64,000 nt of DNA. It comes from CAVPUA01 sp963708805. Its GTDB lineage: Bacteria > Actinomycetota > Actinomycetes > Mycobacteriales > Jatrophihabitantaceae. Under the pieces are notes generated by a model, which searched no databases, was not told the DNA's origin, and worked only from the letters and a program-made list of their open reading frames with translations. The stretch is taken from contig CAVPUA010000003.1 in assembly GCA_963708805.1 (NCBI GenBank), positions 1,612,001 to 1,676,000 of the forward strand, given 5' to 3'. Made by a program: the position numbers and the translations under genes. Below are positions 18,998 to 28,377 of this stretch, piece after piece (the stretch's first letter is position 1; every line of letters starts with the position of its first letter).

Positions 18998-19398
18998 GCC
19001 GCTCGGCGGGCGGCCCGCGCGGCCACGCGGGCTCGCCGCTTCGCCGCGGACTCCGACTGGGCGCGCGTCGCACGATCCTGGCGCAACCGTTCGCCCAGAC
19101 CGGCGGGGTAGCCGGCCTTCGCCAACCGCCGATCGTTGCTCTCGACCATGTAGGCCAGGCTGAACAGCAGGGCCATGGCCGAACCGGCGATCACCGCGAC
19201 CAGCCGGATCCACTCGGCGCCGGGCAGGAACAGCACGATCGGGACGACGATCGGCGTGATTTGCACGATGCTGCGGGCCAGGTGGCGCCACACCCACGTT
19301 GGTCCGGTCGTGTCGCGCAGCACCCACTCGTCCAGGTGTTCGGGCAGACCGGCTCCGAAGGAGTAGCGCAGCCATTGCCCGACGGTGGGTCGCTTCAT
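18994..19398 (-). CDS. DUF5313 family membrane protein
   Basis: This protein of 134 residues begins MKRPTVGQWLRYSFGAGLPE and has two central transmembrane helices (IVQITPIVVPIVLFLPG and LVAVIAGSAMALLFSLAYM), followed by a basic cytoplasmic tail rich in R and A. The pattern matches DUF5313 proteins of actinobacteria, whose function is unknown. Its ATG overlaps the MarR stop by one base (TGATG), so it is the second gene of a MarR operon. The frame is intact. Confidence 0.75.
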   Translation of the reverse strand: MKRPTVGQWLRYSFGAGLPEHLDEWVLRDTTGPTWVWRHLARSIVQITPIVVPIVLFLPGAEWIRLVAVIAGSAMALLFSLAYMVESNDRRLAKAGYPAGLGERLRQDRATRAQSESAAKRRARVAARAARRAA

Positions 19399-19850
19399 CA
19401 GATCTCCTGGACGCCGGCGGCGCGGGCCGCGCCGATCACATGGGTGAGCGCGCTGTGCAACTGCTGCAGGTCGGCGACATCGATGCCGAGCCGTTCGACG
19501 ATCGCTGGTGGGATCTTCTCGGCTCGCGCGCGCAACCGCCGGCCGGTCGGGGTCAGCTCGATCTTGAGCACTCGCTCGTCGGTGCTGTCGCGCGTGCGCG
19601 TGACATAGCCCGCTGCCTCGAGGCGTTTGAGCAGCGGTGACAGCGTGGCGGCGTCCAACTGCAGCAGCCCGGACAGGTCTTTGACCGAGAGCGGCGATCG
19701 CTCCCACAGGGCGAGCATCACCAGATATTGCGGATGGGTGAGTCCCATGGGATCGAGCAACGGCCGATAGACGGCCAGGACGCTTCGCGCCGCGATGGAC
19801 AGCGCGAAGCAGACCTGGCGTTCGAGAGCGAGCGGATCTTCATCGGGCAC
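19398..19850 (-). CDS. MarR family regulator, OhrR-like
   Basis: The 150-residue protein has QVCFALSIAARSVLAVYRPL near the N-terminus, where the cysteine matches the peroxide-sensing position of OhrR. LLDPMGLTHPQYLVMLALWE follows, then a winged helix (LSGLLQLDAATLSPLLKRLE). OhrR proteins repress organic hydroperoxide resistance genes and are released on cysteine oxidation. No ohr gene is present here; the co-transcribed partner is a DUF5313 protein. The start is GTG 19850, which lies inside an inverted repeat and suggests autoregulation and a short or absent leader. Confidence 0.88.
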   Translation of the reverse strand: MPDEDPLALERQVCFALSIAARSVLAVYRPLLDPMGLTHPQYLVMLALWERSPLSVKDLSGLLQLDAATLSPLLKRLEAAGYVTRTRDSTDERVLKIELTPTGRRLRARAEKIPPAIVERLGIDVADLQQLHSALTHVIGAARAAGVQEI

Positions 19851-19880
19851 GATTAGATCGTACCCTAATAGTTCGTGCCC
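19845..19880. promoter_or_regulatory. Inverted-repeat operator over the MarR start
   Basis: GGGCACGA (19845-19852) pairs with TCGTGCCC (19873-19880), and a nested ATTAG/CTAAT pair lies at 19852-19856 and 19865-19869. The site lies between the MarR start and the permease stop and is likely bound by the MarR protein itself. Confidence 0.55.
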
Positions 19881-19883
19881 TAA

Positions 19884-21485
19884 CTAAATGGCGGTATGCG
19901 GATGACCCTCGGCCGCCAACTCGTCCGACGTTGACACCCCGACCGGTAGGTCGACGGTGGTCTTGGGTCCGGTGAACCAGTGCTTGACCGAGACGTGCCA
20001 GTAGATCCACAACAGGATCAGCGCGCCAGGGACCACGAGGATCGTGTAGTTCACGAACTTCCACGCGAATCCGGGGTACCACGGCGCACCGCCGGCCGAG
20101 GTCGGCAGCAACGCCACGATCGACGTGACGACGATCTCGACCAGTGCGACGATGCACATCCACTTGTACTTCGAGCCCAACGTCCAGCCGCCAGGCGTGA
20201 AGTTCGCGCCGGCTTTCCATCGATAGAAGATAGGTATCGCGAACGCCACGTACAGGCCGATGACGCCGATCGAGACGACCGCGAAGAACGCCACGGGCAC
20301 CGGCGCGCCGCCGATGTCGACCTTCACGAGCGCCGGCAGCGTCAGGATGATCGCGATCACTGCCGAGATGATCACGCCGTAGACCGGCACCCGGTTGGCG
20401 TTGAGCTTCGACCAGTACTTGCCGCCGGGGACGGCACCGTCGCGGCTGAACGCGAAAAGCATGCGGGTGGTGCTCGTCATGCAGGCGACGGTGCAGAAGA
20501 ACTGGCCGGCCGTCGAGATCAACAAGACCGTGCCGCCCCACTTGCTCGTCAGGGCCTGACTGAAGATCACGGCGACTCCACCGCCGCCCGCGGTGACCTT
20601 GTCCTGGTCCTGGACCGCGAAGAGGAAGGCGAGGAGCAGGATCCAGCCGCCGATGGCGGAGTACAGGATCGAGCGCCAGATTCCCTTCGCGGCCGAGTTC
20701 GCCGCGCTCTTGGTCTCTTCCGAGAGGTGGGCCGACGCGTCATAGCCGGTGATCGTGTACTGGGTGAGGATGGCTGAAAGCGGCAGCACGTAGATGATGA
20801 AGCCGAGCCCGTGCGAGCGACCGCTGAAGAATCCCGTGTTGTTGACGACGTGGGTGAAGACCAATGACGCGTTGGCGTGATGAGACGGCACGATGATCAA
20901 GATGAGCACGACGGCTGCCGCACCCGCGACGTGCCACCACACCGAGATGTTGTTGAGGATCGCCAGCAGGTGGCTGGAGAAGATGTTGATCGCGGCGGCC
21001 AGTACCAAGATGATCATGAACTCGATGAAGACCCGGTTCAGGCTGTAGTGCGACGCCCATGACGTGCTGAACGTGCCGACGGTCAGGTCGAAGAACGTGG
21101 CGCAGCCGTAAGCCACCGAGGCGTCGATCGCGAGCAGGCCGATCAGGTTCAGCCAGCCGGTGTAGTAGCCCGCCTTCGGGCCGCCGAGCTTCGAGGCCCA
21201 CCAGTAGATCCCGCCGGACGTCGGGAACGCCGAGACGAGTTCGGACATGCACAGGCCGATGACGAGGATGAACAGTGAGACGATCGGCCAGCCCCACGCG
21301 ATCGCGGCGGGCCCGCCGTTGTTCCAGCCCAGCCCGAAGCTGGTGAAGCAGCCGGCGAGGATCGAGATGATCGAGAACGAGATCGCGAAGTTCGAGAATC
21401 CCGACCACGACCGATTGAGTTCCTGCTTGTAGCCGAGTTCGGCCAATCGCTTCTCGTCATCGCTGAGGTTGATCGTGTCGGCCAC
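19884..21485 (-). CDS. APC family amino acid/amine permease
   Basis: This 533-residue protein has about 12 transmembrane helices. The N-terminus LGYKQELNRSWSGFSNFAIS and segment GFGLGWNNGG-like FTSFGLGWNNGGPAAIAWGW are typical of the amino-acid/choline and GABA permease branch of the APC superfamily. It is divergent from the puuD-puuA cluster across a 115-bp gap, so putrescine, GABA or a related amine is a plausible substrate (inference from context). The frame is intact. The start ATG 21485 precedes MADTINLSDDEKRLAE, a usual hydrophilic lead-in. Confidence 0.85.
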   Translation of the reverse strand: MADTINLSDDEKRLAELGYKQELNRSWSGFSNFAISFSIISILAGCFTSFGLGWNNGGPAAIAWGWPIVSLFILVIGLCMSELVSAFPTSGGIYWWASKLGGPKAGYYTGWLNLIGLLAIDASVAYGCATFFDLTVGTFSTSWASHYSLNRVFIEFMIILVLAAAINIFSSHLLAILNNISVWWHVAGAAAVVLILIIVPSHHANASLVFTHVVNNTGFFSGRSHGLGFIIYVLPLSAILTQYTITGYDASAHLSEETKSAANSAAKGIWRSILYSAIGGWILLLAFLFAVQDQDKVTAGGGGVAVIFSQALTSKWGGTVLLISTAGQFFCTVACMTSTTRMLFAFSRDGAVPGGKYWSKLNANRVPVYGVIISAVIAIILTLPALVKVDIGGAPVPVAFFAVVSIGVIGLYVAFAIPIFYRWKAGANFTPGGWTLGSKYKWMCIVALVEIVVTSIVALLPTSAGGAPWYPGFAWKFVNYTILVVPGALILLWIYWHVSVKHWFTGPKTTVDLPVGVSTSDELAAEGHPHTAI

Positions 21486-21569
21486 TGCAACTCCCCGCTC
21501 GTGATGGATTTCGGGATGCTAAGCCCGCCGAAGGCCAACGGTCTAGTGCCCGTACCATTTGCCGGACCA

Positions 21570-21581
21570 ATTGCGCGCAAT
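21570..21581. promoter_or_regulatory. 12-bp perfect palindrome between permease and puuD
   Basis: ATTGCGCGCAAT lies centrally in the divergent promoter region of the amine utilisation genes and is a candidate operator, perhaps for the GntR-family regulator encoded at 22307. Confidence 0.4.
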
Positions 21582-21599
21582 CCGTCGTACGATCGCGAC

Positions 21600-22310
21600 G
21601 TGCCCCGTCCCCGTGTCGGACTGACGACCTACCGCGAGATCGCGCGGTGGGGAGTGTGGAACGAGCCGGCCGATCTACTGCCGGCGACGTACGCGCAGGC
21701 GGTCACCGATGCCGGAGGAGTGGCTCTGCTGCTGCCCTCGCCGGTGACCGATCTCGACAGCGCCGCCGACGCCGTCCTCGACTCGGTCGACGGCCTGTTG
21801 CTGGCCGGCGGGGCGGACGTCGATCCGGCCGCGTACGCCCAGCCGCGTCTGACCGCTACGGGGCCGGCTCGGCCGGAACGCGACGCCTGGGAGATTTCCC
21901 TTGCGCAGAAGGCAATTGCGCGCCGAATACCAGTGCTGGGTGTGTGTCGCGGCATGCAGGTCCTGAACACGGCGCTCGGTGGCACGCTGATCCAGCATCT
22001 TCCCGACGTGGTCGGCGGCGACGCCCACTGTCCGACCGTCGGAGTGCACGGCCGGCACGACGTCGACCTCGCGCCGGCTTCTCGACTGGCCGCGTTGGTC
22101 GGTCCCCGTGCCGTTGTGGCGACCTATCACCACCAGGCCGTCGATCGGCTGGGTACCGGCCTCGTCGCGACCGGCTGGGCCGACGACGGCATCGTCGAAG
22201 CGGTCGAGACGGACGGCCCCGAGTGGGTCGTGGGCGTGCAGTGGCATCCCGAGGTGCATGACGGAGCCCGCCTGTTCGGCGGGTTCCTCGCTGCATGCGG
22301 TGCCGCGTGA
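21600..22310 (+). CDS. puuD: Gamma-glutamyl-gamma-aminobutyrate hydrolase (PuuD-like, class I GATase fold)
   Basis: The product is about 236 residues. It has the nucleophile cysteine in GVCRGMQVLNTALGGTLIQH and the His-Glu pair in GVQWHPEVH, both typical of peptidase C26. It should release GABA from gamma-glutamyl-GABA in the gamma-glutamylated putrescine pathway. Conserved sequence begins at RPRVGLTTYRE, so I take GTG 21600; a longer in-frame start at 21501 would overlap the promoter palindrome. It is followed by the GntR regulator with a 4-base GTGA overlap. The frame is intact. Confidence 0.88.
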   Translation: MPRPRVGLTTYREIARWGVWNEPADLLPATYAQAVTDAGGVALLLPSPVTDLDSAADAVLDSVDGLLLAGGADVDPAAYAQPRLTATGPARPERDAWEISLAQKAIARRIPVLGVCRGMQVLNTALGGTLIQHLPDVVGGDAHCPTVGVHGRHDVDLAPASRLAALVGPRAVVATYHHQAVDRLGTGLVATGWADDGIVEAVETDGPEWVVGVQWHPEVHDGARLFGGFLAACGAA

Positions 22311-23032
22311 CCAGCACGACCGACGGCCGCGTCGAGGAGCTCTGGGCGCGGTCGATCTTCGCGCCCGTGCCGGTGCGCAATGCCTTCGAGGTCACCGTCG
22401 AGCGGCTGGCGCACAGCATCCGACTGGGCGTCCTGGTCGAGGGCGACCAGCTGCCACCCGAGCGCGAGCTGGCGGACCGCTTCGGAGTCAGCCGGATGAC
22501 GTTGCGCGAGGCGATCCGCGCACTGCGCGACGCCGGTCTCGTGGAATCGCGCCGCGGCCGCGGTGGTGGCACCTTCGTCGTCGCTCCCGGCCTGATGCCC
22601 CGAGTCCGCGCCGACGAACTGCCGCCGATCGACGATGCGCTCGATCTGCGGCGGGTTGTGGAACCCGGAGCCGCGGCCCTCGCGGCGTCGCGGACGCTCA
22701 CAGCTGCCGATCGGTCGACGCTGCACCGGTGCCTGCGCGACGCGTCGACGTGCGCACCGGGAGCGCGGCGACTGGCCGACTCGCGCCTGCACATGGCGAT
22801 CGCGGCGGCGAGCGGCAGTGCGTCGGTGACCGCGGTCGTCGCCGACGCCCAGCTGCGTCTGGACCTGCTGCTGCGGTCCATTCCGGTGATTGCCGTGAAC
22901 ATCGCCCACTCCGATCGCCAGCACGAGGAGATCGTCGAGGCGATCCTGGGGGGCCAGCCCGACCGGGCCCGAGTGGCGATGGAGGAACACGTCGACGGCA
23001 CCGCGGCGCTGCTGCGTGGTTTCTTGTGCTGA
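22307..23032 (+). CDS. GntR/FadR family transcriptional regulator (FCD domain)
   Basis: The product is about 241 residues. The N-terminal winged helix contains LPPERELADRFGVSRMTLRE and then AIRALRDAGLVESRRGRGGG. The C-terminal FCD domain shows LDLRRVVEPGAAALAA and conserved histidines (HMAIAAASG, HSDRQHEEI) that usually bind a metal plus a carboxylate effector. Start GTG 22307 overlaps the puuD stop; ATG 22295 is possible. It sits inside the amine utilisation cluster and is the likely pathway regulator, responding to an acid intermediate. Confidence 0.88.
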   Translation: MTSTTDGRVEELWARSIFAPVPVRNAFEVTVERLAHSIRLGVLVEGDQLPPERELADRFGVSRMTLREAIRALRDAGLVESRRGRGGGTFVVAPGLMPRVRADELPPIDDALDLRRVVEPGAAALAASRTLTAADRSTLHRCLRDASTCAPGARRLADSRLHMAIAAASGSASVTAVVADAQLRLDLLLRSIPVIAVNIAHSDRQHEEIVEAILGGQPDRARVAMEEHVDGTAALLRGFLC

Positions 23033-23047
23033 ACCCGGCTTCCCGCC

Positions 23048-23090
23048 GACGGCCCGTCGAAGGTACGGTCCGTAGACCTTCTGATCGAGA
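23048..23090 (+). promoter_or_regulatory. Possible GntR operator upstream of puuA
   Basis: The 69-bp gap before puuA contains AAGGTACGGTCCGTAGACCT around 23059-23078, an imperfect inverted repeat with GGT/ACC ends, as many FadR-type operators have. The ribosome-binding site GAGAGG follows. Weak evidence only. Confidence 0.3.
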
Positions 23091-23101
23091 GGTGGTCGTC
23101 C

Positions 23102-24460
23102 ATGGCTGATCCCCGGCTGTCCGTCTCGGGCCTGCGCGATGCGGTCGACGGCGGCACGATCGACACCGTCATCGTCGCCATCGTCGACATGCAGGGACGA
23201 CTGCAGGGCAAACGGCTCGACGCCCGCTTCTTCCTCAACGACACCCTCGAACACGGCACCGAGGGCTGCAATTACCTGCTGGCCGTGGACGTCGAGATGA
23301 ACACCGTCGACGGCTACCGGATCTCGTCGTGGGAGCGCGGCTACGGCGATTTCGTCATGGCTCCGGATCTGTCGACCATGCGGCGGGTGCCGTGGCAGCC
23401 GGGCACGGCGTTGCTGCTCGCCGACGTCAACTGGCTCGACGGCCAGCCGGTGCTCGAGTCGCCGCGCCAGATCCTGCGCCGCCAGCTCGACCGCCTGGCC
23501 GAGCGCGGCTGGACCGCGTTCGTCGGCACCGAGCTCGAGTTCATCCTCTTCAACGAGACGTACGAGGACGCCTTTCGCTCCGGTTACCGCGAGCTGACTC
23601 CCTCGAACCAGTTCAACGTCGACTACTCGATCCTCGGCACGAGTCGGGTCGAACCGATCCTGCGCGCGATCCGGCTCGGTATGCGCGACGCCGGGATGCA
23701 GGTCGAGTCGGCGAAGGGCGAGTGCAACTTCGGTCAGCACGAGATTGCTTTTCGCTACGACGATGCGCTCACGACGTGCGACAACCACTCGATCTACAAG
23801 AACGGCGCCAAGGAGATCGCGGCGCAGGCCGGTTCGTCGCTGACCTTCATGGCGAAGTACGACGCCCGCGAGGGCAACTCGTGCCACATCCACCTCTCGC
23901 TGCGCGAGGACGACGGAACGCCGGTGTTCGCGGGCGACGGTGAGCACGGCACGTCCGAGGTCTTCCGGCGCTTCCTCGCCGGCCAGCTCGCGGGGCTGCG
24001 CGAGCTGAGCCTGATGTTTGCGCCGAACATCAACTCCTACAAGCGTTATCAGCCCGGCTCGTTCGCACCCACCGCGGTCATGTGGGGGATCGACAACCGG
24101 ACCTGCGCGCTGCGGACGGTCGGCCACGGGTCGAGCCTGCGCTTCGAGAACCGGGTCCCCGGTGGCGACGTCAATCCCTACCTTGCCGTTGCCGCGATGA
24201 TCGCCGCCGGCCTGCAGGGGGTCGACGAGAAGATGGCGCTCGAACCGGCCTTCGGTGGCAACGCCTACGAGGCGGACGCGCCCCGCGTCCCGGCGACCTT
24301 GCGGGAGGCGGCCGATCTCTTCGAATCGAGCGCGCTGGCCCGCACCACCCTCGGCGACGACGTCGTCGATCACTACACGAACAACGCCCGGGTCGAACTG
24401 GCCGCCTTCGACGGCGCGGTGACCGACTGGGAACGAGTTCGAAGCTTCGAGCGGATGTGA
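23102..24460 (+). CDS. puuA: Glutamine-synthetase-like gamma-glutamyl-amine ligase (PuuA-like)
   Basis: This 452-residue protein has the glutamine synthetase fold: VGTELEFILFNETYEDAF (metal-binding glutamates), CNFGQHEIAFRYDD, NSCHIHLSL (catalytic histidine region) and NRTCALRTVGHGSSLRFENR. The length and the neighbours (PuuD-like hydrolase, aldehyde dehydrogenase, amine permease) point to gamma-glutamylation of putrescine or another amine rather than ammonia assimilation. ATG 23102 has GAGAGG about 10 bases upstream. The frame is intact. The exact amine cannot be read from sequence. Confidence 0.87.
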   Translation: MADPRLSVSGLRDAVDGGTIDTVIVAIVDMQGRLQGKRLDARFFLNDTLEHGTEGCNYLLAVDVEMNTVDGYRISSWERGYGDFVMAPDLSTMRRVPWQPGTALLLADVNWLDGQPVLESPRQILRRQLDRLAERGWTAFVGTELEFILFNETYEDAFRSGYRELTPSNQFNVDYSILGTSRVEPILRAIRLGMRDAGMQVESAKGECNFGQHEIAFRYDDALTTCDNHSIYKNGAKEIAAQAGSSLTFMAKYDAREGNSCHIHLSLREDDGTPVFAGDGEHGTSEVFRRFLAGQLAGLRELSLMFAPNINSYKRYQPGSFAPTAVMWGIDNRTCALRTVGHGSSLRFENRVPGGDVNPYLAVAAMIAAGLQGVDEKMALEPAFGGNAYEADAPRVPATLREAADLFESSALARTTLGDDVVDHYTNNARVELAAFDGAVTDWERVRSFERM

Positions 24461-24464
24461 GGCA

Positions 24465-25845
24465 GTGAGCATCACCCACAGCGGCAGTTACAGCGTCGTC
24501 AACCCGGCGACCGAGGAGATCGTCACCACCGTCGACCTGCTCGACGTGGAAGCGACCGACGCCGCGATCGCTCGATCGCGCGACGCGTTCGCTCGCTGGC
24601 GGACGGTGGCGCCCGGCGACCGGGCCCGCCTGCTTCGCCGCTTCGCCGATGCGGTCGACGGCGATCTCGAGAATCTGGCCCGGCTCGAAGTGGCCAACGC
24701 CGGCCACACGATCGGCAACGCGCGGTGGGAGGCCGGCAACGCGCGCGACGTCATCGGCTACTACGCCGGTGCTCCCGAGCGACTGATCGGGCAGCAGATT
24801 CCGGTCGACGGCGGCCTGGACGTGACCTTCCACGAACCGCTGGGCGTCATCGGCGTGATCGTGCCGTGGAACTTCCCGATGCCGATCGCGTCCTGGGGAT
24901 TCGCACCGGCTTTGGCCGCGGGTAACACCGTCGTCCTCAAGCCGGCCGAGCTCACCCCGATGACGGCAATGCGGCTGGCCGAACTCGCGCTGCAGGCGGG
25001 ACTGCCCGAGGACGTGTTCCAAGTTCTGCCCGGCAAGGGGAGCGTCGTCGGTCAACGGTTCGTCGATCACCCGGACGTCGCCAAGATCGTCTTCACCGGC
25101 TCGACCGAAGTCGGGCCGCCAGATCATGGCCGGCTGCGCCCAGCGCATCAAGCCGGTGACCCTCGAACTCGGCGGCAAGAGCGCCAACATCGTCTTCGCT
25201 GATTCTGACCTCGAGCAGGCGGCGGCCACGGCCCCTTACGCGGTGTTCGACAACGCCGGCCAGGACTGCTGCGCGCGCTCGCGGATCCTGGTCGAGCGCA
25301 GCGCGTACGACCGCTTCATGGGGTTGTTCGAGACGGCGGTCAAGGGCGTCGTCGTGACCGACCCGTCCGATGCGAAATCCGAGATGGGACCACTCATCAG
25401 CGCCGCCCACCGCGAGCGCGTCGCCGCCTACGTCCCCGACGACGCACCGGTCGCATTTCGTGGAACAGCGCCCGAGGGCAAGGGATTCTGGTTCCCGCCG
25501 ACCGTCCTGGCGCCGACCGATTCCGCCGACCGGTCGCTGCGCGAAGAGATCTTCGGTCCGGTCGTCGCCGTTGTCGCGTTCGATGACGAGGCGGACGCGA
25601 TCCGTATCGCCAACGACAGCGACTTCGGGTTGTCGGGTTCGATCTGGACGCGTGACCTGGGCCGGGCGATCCGGGTCAGCCGCGGGGTCGAGGCCGGGAA
25701 CCTGTCGGTGAACTCGCACTCGTCGGTGCGCTACTGGACGCCCTTCGGGGGCTTCAAGTCCTCAGGACTCGGCCGCGAGCTCGGCCCGGACGCGCCTCTC
25801 GCCTTCACCGAGACCAAGAACGTCTTCATTTCTACGAAGGAGTAG
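24465..25845 (+). CDS. Aldehyde dehydrogenase, PuuC-like by context (one frameshift)
   Basis: The product is about 459 residues of the ALDH superfamily. It has the cofactor segment PWNFPMPIASWGFAPALAAG, the catalytic glutamate in VTLELGGKSANIV and the catalytic cysteine in DNAGQDCCARSR. In the puu context it would oxidise gamma-glutamyl-aminobutyraldehyde. GTG 24465 lies 4 bases after the puuA stop. One extra base at about 25113 (GTCGGGCCGCC instead of one base fewer) splits the frame between the two domains. The next gene's ribosome-binding site overlaps the stop codon. Confidence 0.87.
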
Positions 25846-25852
25846 CACGCAT

Positions 25853-26620
25853 ATGAGTGATCGTCTGACCGGCAAGGTGGCCGTGGTGACCGGCGCCGGC
25901 AGCGGCATCGGGCTGGCGACGGCCCGGCGTTTCGCGGCCGAGGGGGCCCGGGTCGTGTGCGCTGACATCGATGCCGGCGCGGGGGAGGCGGCGGCCGAGG
26001 CGGTCGGTGGTCTGTACGTGGGCGTGGACGTCACCGACGAGGACCAGGTGCGAGCGCTCTACGACCAAGCGGTCGCCACGTACGGCGGCCTCGACATCAC
26101 GTTCAACAATGCGGGCATCTCGCCGCCCGACGACGACTCGATCCTGACCACCGGGCTCGACGCCTGGCAGAAGGTGCAGACGGTCAACCTCACGTCGGTG
26201 TATCTCTGTTGCAAGTACGCCATCGGGCACATGCAGGCGCGGGGCGGTGGATCGATCATCAACACCGCCTCGTTCGTGGCCGTGATGGGTTCGGCCACGT
26301 CGCAGATCTCTTACACCGCGAGCAAGGGCGGCGTGCTGGCGATGAGCCGCGAGCTGGGCGTGCAGTTCGCCCGTGAGCGGATCCGCGTCAACGCGCTCTG
26401 CCCCGGTCCGGTGAACACACCGCTGCTGCAGGAGCTCTTCGCCAAGGATCCGGAGCGGGCGGCTCGTCGACTCGTCCACATTCCGATGGGGCGCTTCGCG
26501 GAGGCCGATGAGATCGCGGCGGCCGTGACGTTCCTGGCCAGCGATGACGCGTCGTTCATCACGGCCTCGACGTTCCTGGTCGACGGCGGCATCAGCGGCG
26601 CCTACGTGACCCCGCTCTAG
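25853..26620 (+). CDS. Short-chain dehydrogenase/reductase
   Basis: This 255-residue classical SDR has the cofactor motif TGAGSGIG near residue 14, NNAG at about residue 86, and the catalytic serine plus YTASK at about residue 158. The acidic residue after strand 2 (CADIDAG) suggests NAD(H) preference. ATG 25853 is preceded by GAAGGAG. It is the last gene of the puuD-gntR-puuA-aldehyde dehydrogenase run and is probably co-transcribed. SDR genes are commonly found at this position in actinobacterial amine clusters, but the substrate is unknown. Confidence 0.85.
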   Translation: MSDRLTGKVAVVTGAGSGIGLATARRFAAEGARVVCADIDAGAGEAAAEAVGGLYVGVDVTDEDQVRALYDQAVATYGGLDITFNNAGISPPDDDSILTTGLDAWQKVQTVNLTSVYLCCKYAIGHMQARGGGSIINTASFVAVMGSATSQISYTASKGGVLAMSRELGVQFARERIRVNALCPGPVNTPLLQELFAKDPERAARRLVHIPMGRFAEADEIAAAVTFLASDDASFITASTFLVDGGISGAYVTPL

Positions 26621-26648
26621 CGTCCACGCTGCCCGCTAGGGTTGGCCG

Positions 26649-27605
26649 ATGCGACTGATGGTGACCGGCGGCGCCGGCTACGTAGGAAGCGTCGTGTCGG
26701 CAGTACTGGTCGAGCGCGGCCATCAGGTCACCGTGCTCGACGACCTCTCGACCGGCCATGCCGACGCGGTGCCGGCCGGCGCCGAGTTCGTGAACGCCTC
26801 GATCTTCGACGCGGCGTCGGTGCTCACCGACGACCTCGACGGCGTGTTGCACTTCGCGGCCAAGTCGCTGGTCGGTGAATCGGTGGTGCGGCCCGAGCTC
26901 TACTGGCACAACAACGTGTCGGGCACCCTGGCCCTTCTCGAGGCGTGCCGATCGTCGGGCGTCGCGCGATTCGTCTTCTCCTCGAGCGCAGCCACGTATG
27001 GCGAGCCCGAGTCGGTGCCGATCCCGGTCGACGCCCCGACCCGGCCGACCAACCCGTACGGCGCGAGCAAGCTCGCCGTCGACATGATGCTGACGTCCTA
27101 CGCGGTCGCACACGGATTGGCGGCGGTCAGCCTGCGCTACTTCAACGTCGCCGGGGCTTACGGGTCGGTCGGTGAGCGGCACGTCGTCGAGACGCACCTG
27201 ATCCCGAACGTCCTGCGCGCGATCGACGGTTCGGCACCCGCGCTGCAGGTGTACGGCGCGGACTATCCGACGCCCGACGGGACGGCCGTGCGCGACTACA
27301 TCCACGTCACCGACCTGGCTGAGGCCCACGTGCTCGCGCTGGAGTCAGCCGAGACGGGCCGGCACATGATCTACAACCTCGGCAGCGGGGTCGGCAGCAG
27401 CGTGCGTGAGGTGATCGCCGCCGCCGAGCGGGTGACCGGGCGCGAGGTACCCCGTGACGAGCGGGATCGCCGCGCCGGCGACCCGGCCGTCCTCGTGGCC
27501 GACGGTTCGCTCGCCCGGGCCAATCTTGGCTGGTCGCCGACGCGGTCACTCGAGCAGATGGTCGCCGACGCCTGGGCGGTTCACCAGGCCGAACGGAATC
27601 GGTGA
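26649..27605 (+). CDS. galE: UDP-glucose 4-epimerase
   Basis: The 318-residue protein has the NAD motif TGGAGYVGS at the N-terminus, the catalytic SSSAATYG and NPYGASK segments, LRYFNVAGAYG and AVRDYIHVTDLAEAHV. These are GalE hallmarks and separate it from other extended SDRs. It interconverts UDP-glucose and UDP-galactose for envelope polysaccharides. It follows the SDR gene by 28 bp and may be read from the same transcript, though the function is unrelated. The frame is intact. Confidence 0.88.
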   Translation: MRLMVTGGAGYVGSVVSAVLVERGHQVTVLDDLSTGHADAVPAGAEFVNASIFDAASVLTDDLDGVLHFAAKSLVGESVVRPELYWHNNVSGTLALLEACRSSGVARFVFSSSAATYGEPESVPIPVDAPTRPTNPYGASKLAVDMMLTSYAVAHGLAAVSLRYFNVAGAYGSVGERHVVETHLIPNVLRAIDGSAPALQVYGADYPTPDGTAVRDYIHVTDLAEAHVLALESAETGRHMIYNLGSGVGSSVREVIAAAERVTGREVPRDERDRRAGDPAVLVADGSLARANLGWSPTRSLEQMVADAWAVHQAERNR

Positions 27606-27629
27606 CGCCCGCCCGTCGTTGAGCTTCAC

Positions 27630-28377
27630 ATGGACGATCCCGAGTTCGACTACGCCAACCTGACCGGACGGCCACCGGGCCGGCTGATCACGCTGATCGG
27701 GCGGGTCCTGCCCGGGGTCGCGTCGGTCGAACGGCAGGTGCAGCCCTACGCGCGGTCGTGGCGGGAGGCCAATCTCGAGGCTGTCACGCGTCCCGGCCCC
27801 CGGTGGATCGTTCTCGGCGACTCGATGTCTCAGGGCATCGGGGCGAGCCGCTTCAACGCCGGCTGGGTCGATCAAGTGCACGAGCGGCTCGCCGCGGTCG
27901 GCCTCGACTATCAAGTGATCAATCTGTCGGCGAGCGGCGCCCGGGCCGCGGACGTGCTCGACCAGCAGGTGCCGACGTGGCAGCGCGCTGCCAGCGCGCT
28001 TCGACGACGACGCTCGCCCCGATCTCGTGACGCTGCTGATCGGCTCGAACGATCTGTTTCGCAAGGAGCATCGCGACGAACTTCCGGGGACGTTCGAACG
28101 ACTGCTGGCCGAACTGCCGACTGGTGCGGTCGTGGCGACCATGCCCCAGCCACGGCAGGCGGCGATCGCGGTGAACGCCGCCATAGCCCGCGCGTCGGCC
28201 GAGCGCGGGATCGTGGCGGCGGACATGCGCGGGGGCGGCCCGAAGTCATGGAAGGGCAAGTTGGCCCAAGATCACTTCCATCCGAACGATCTCGGCTACG
28301 CGGGCATCGGCGACGTGTTCTTCGCCGCGATCACCGCCGGACGGGCTCAGCCGGCCGAACCGCCGGCGACCACGTAG
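27630..28377 (+). CDS. SGNH/GDSL hydrolase (one frameshift)
   Basis: The product is about 248 residues. Block I is WIVLGDSMSQGIGA (nucleophile serine), block III is LLIGSNDLFR, and block V is DHFHPNDLGYAGIG with the catalytic Asp-His pair. There is no signal peptide, so it is probably cytoplasmic. One extra base near 28000, within a GCCAGCGCGC stretch, separates block I from block III. Substrate is unknown; it could be an esterase or lysophospholipase. Its 3' end overlaps the convergent monooxygenase gene by 31 bp. Confidence 0.85.
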
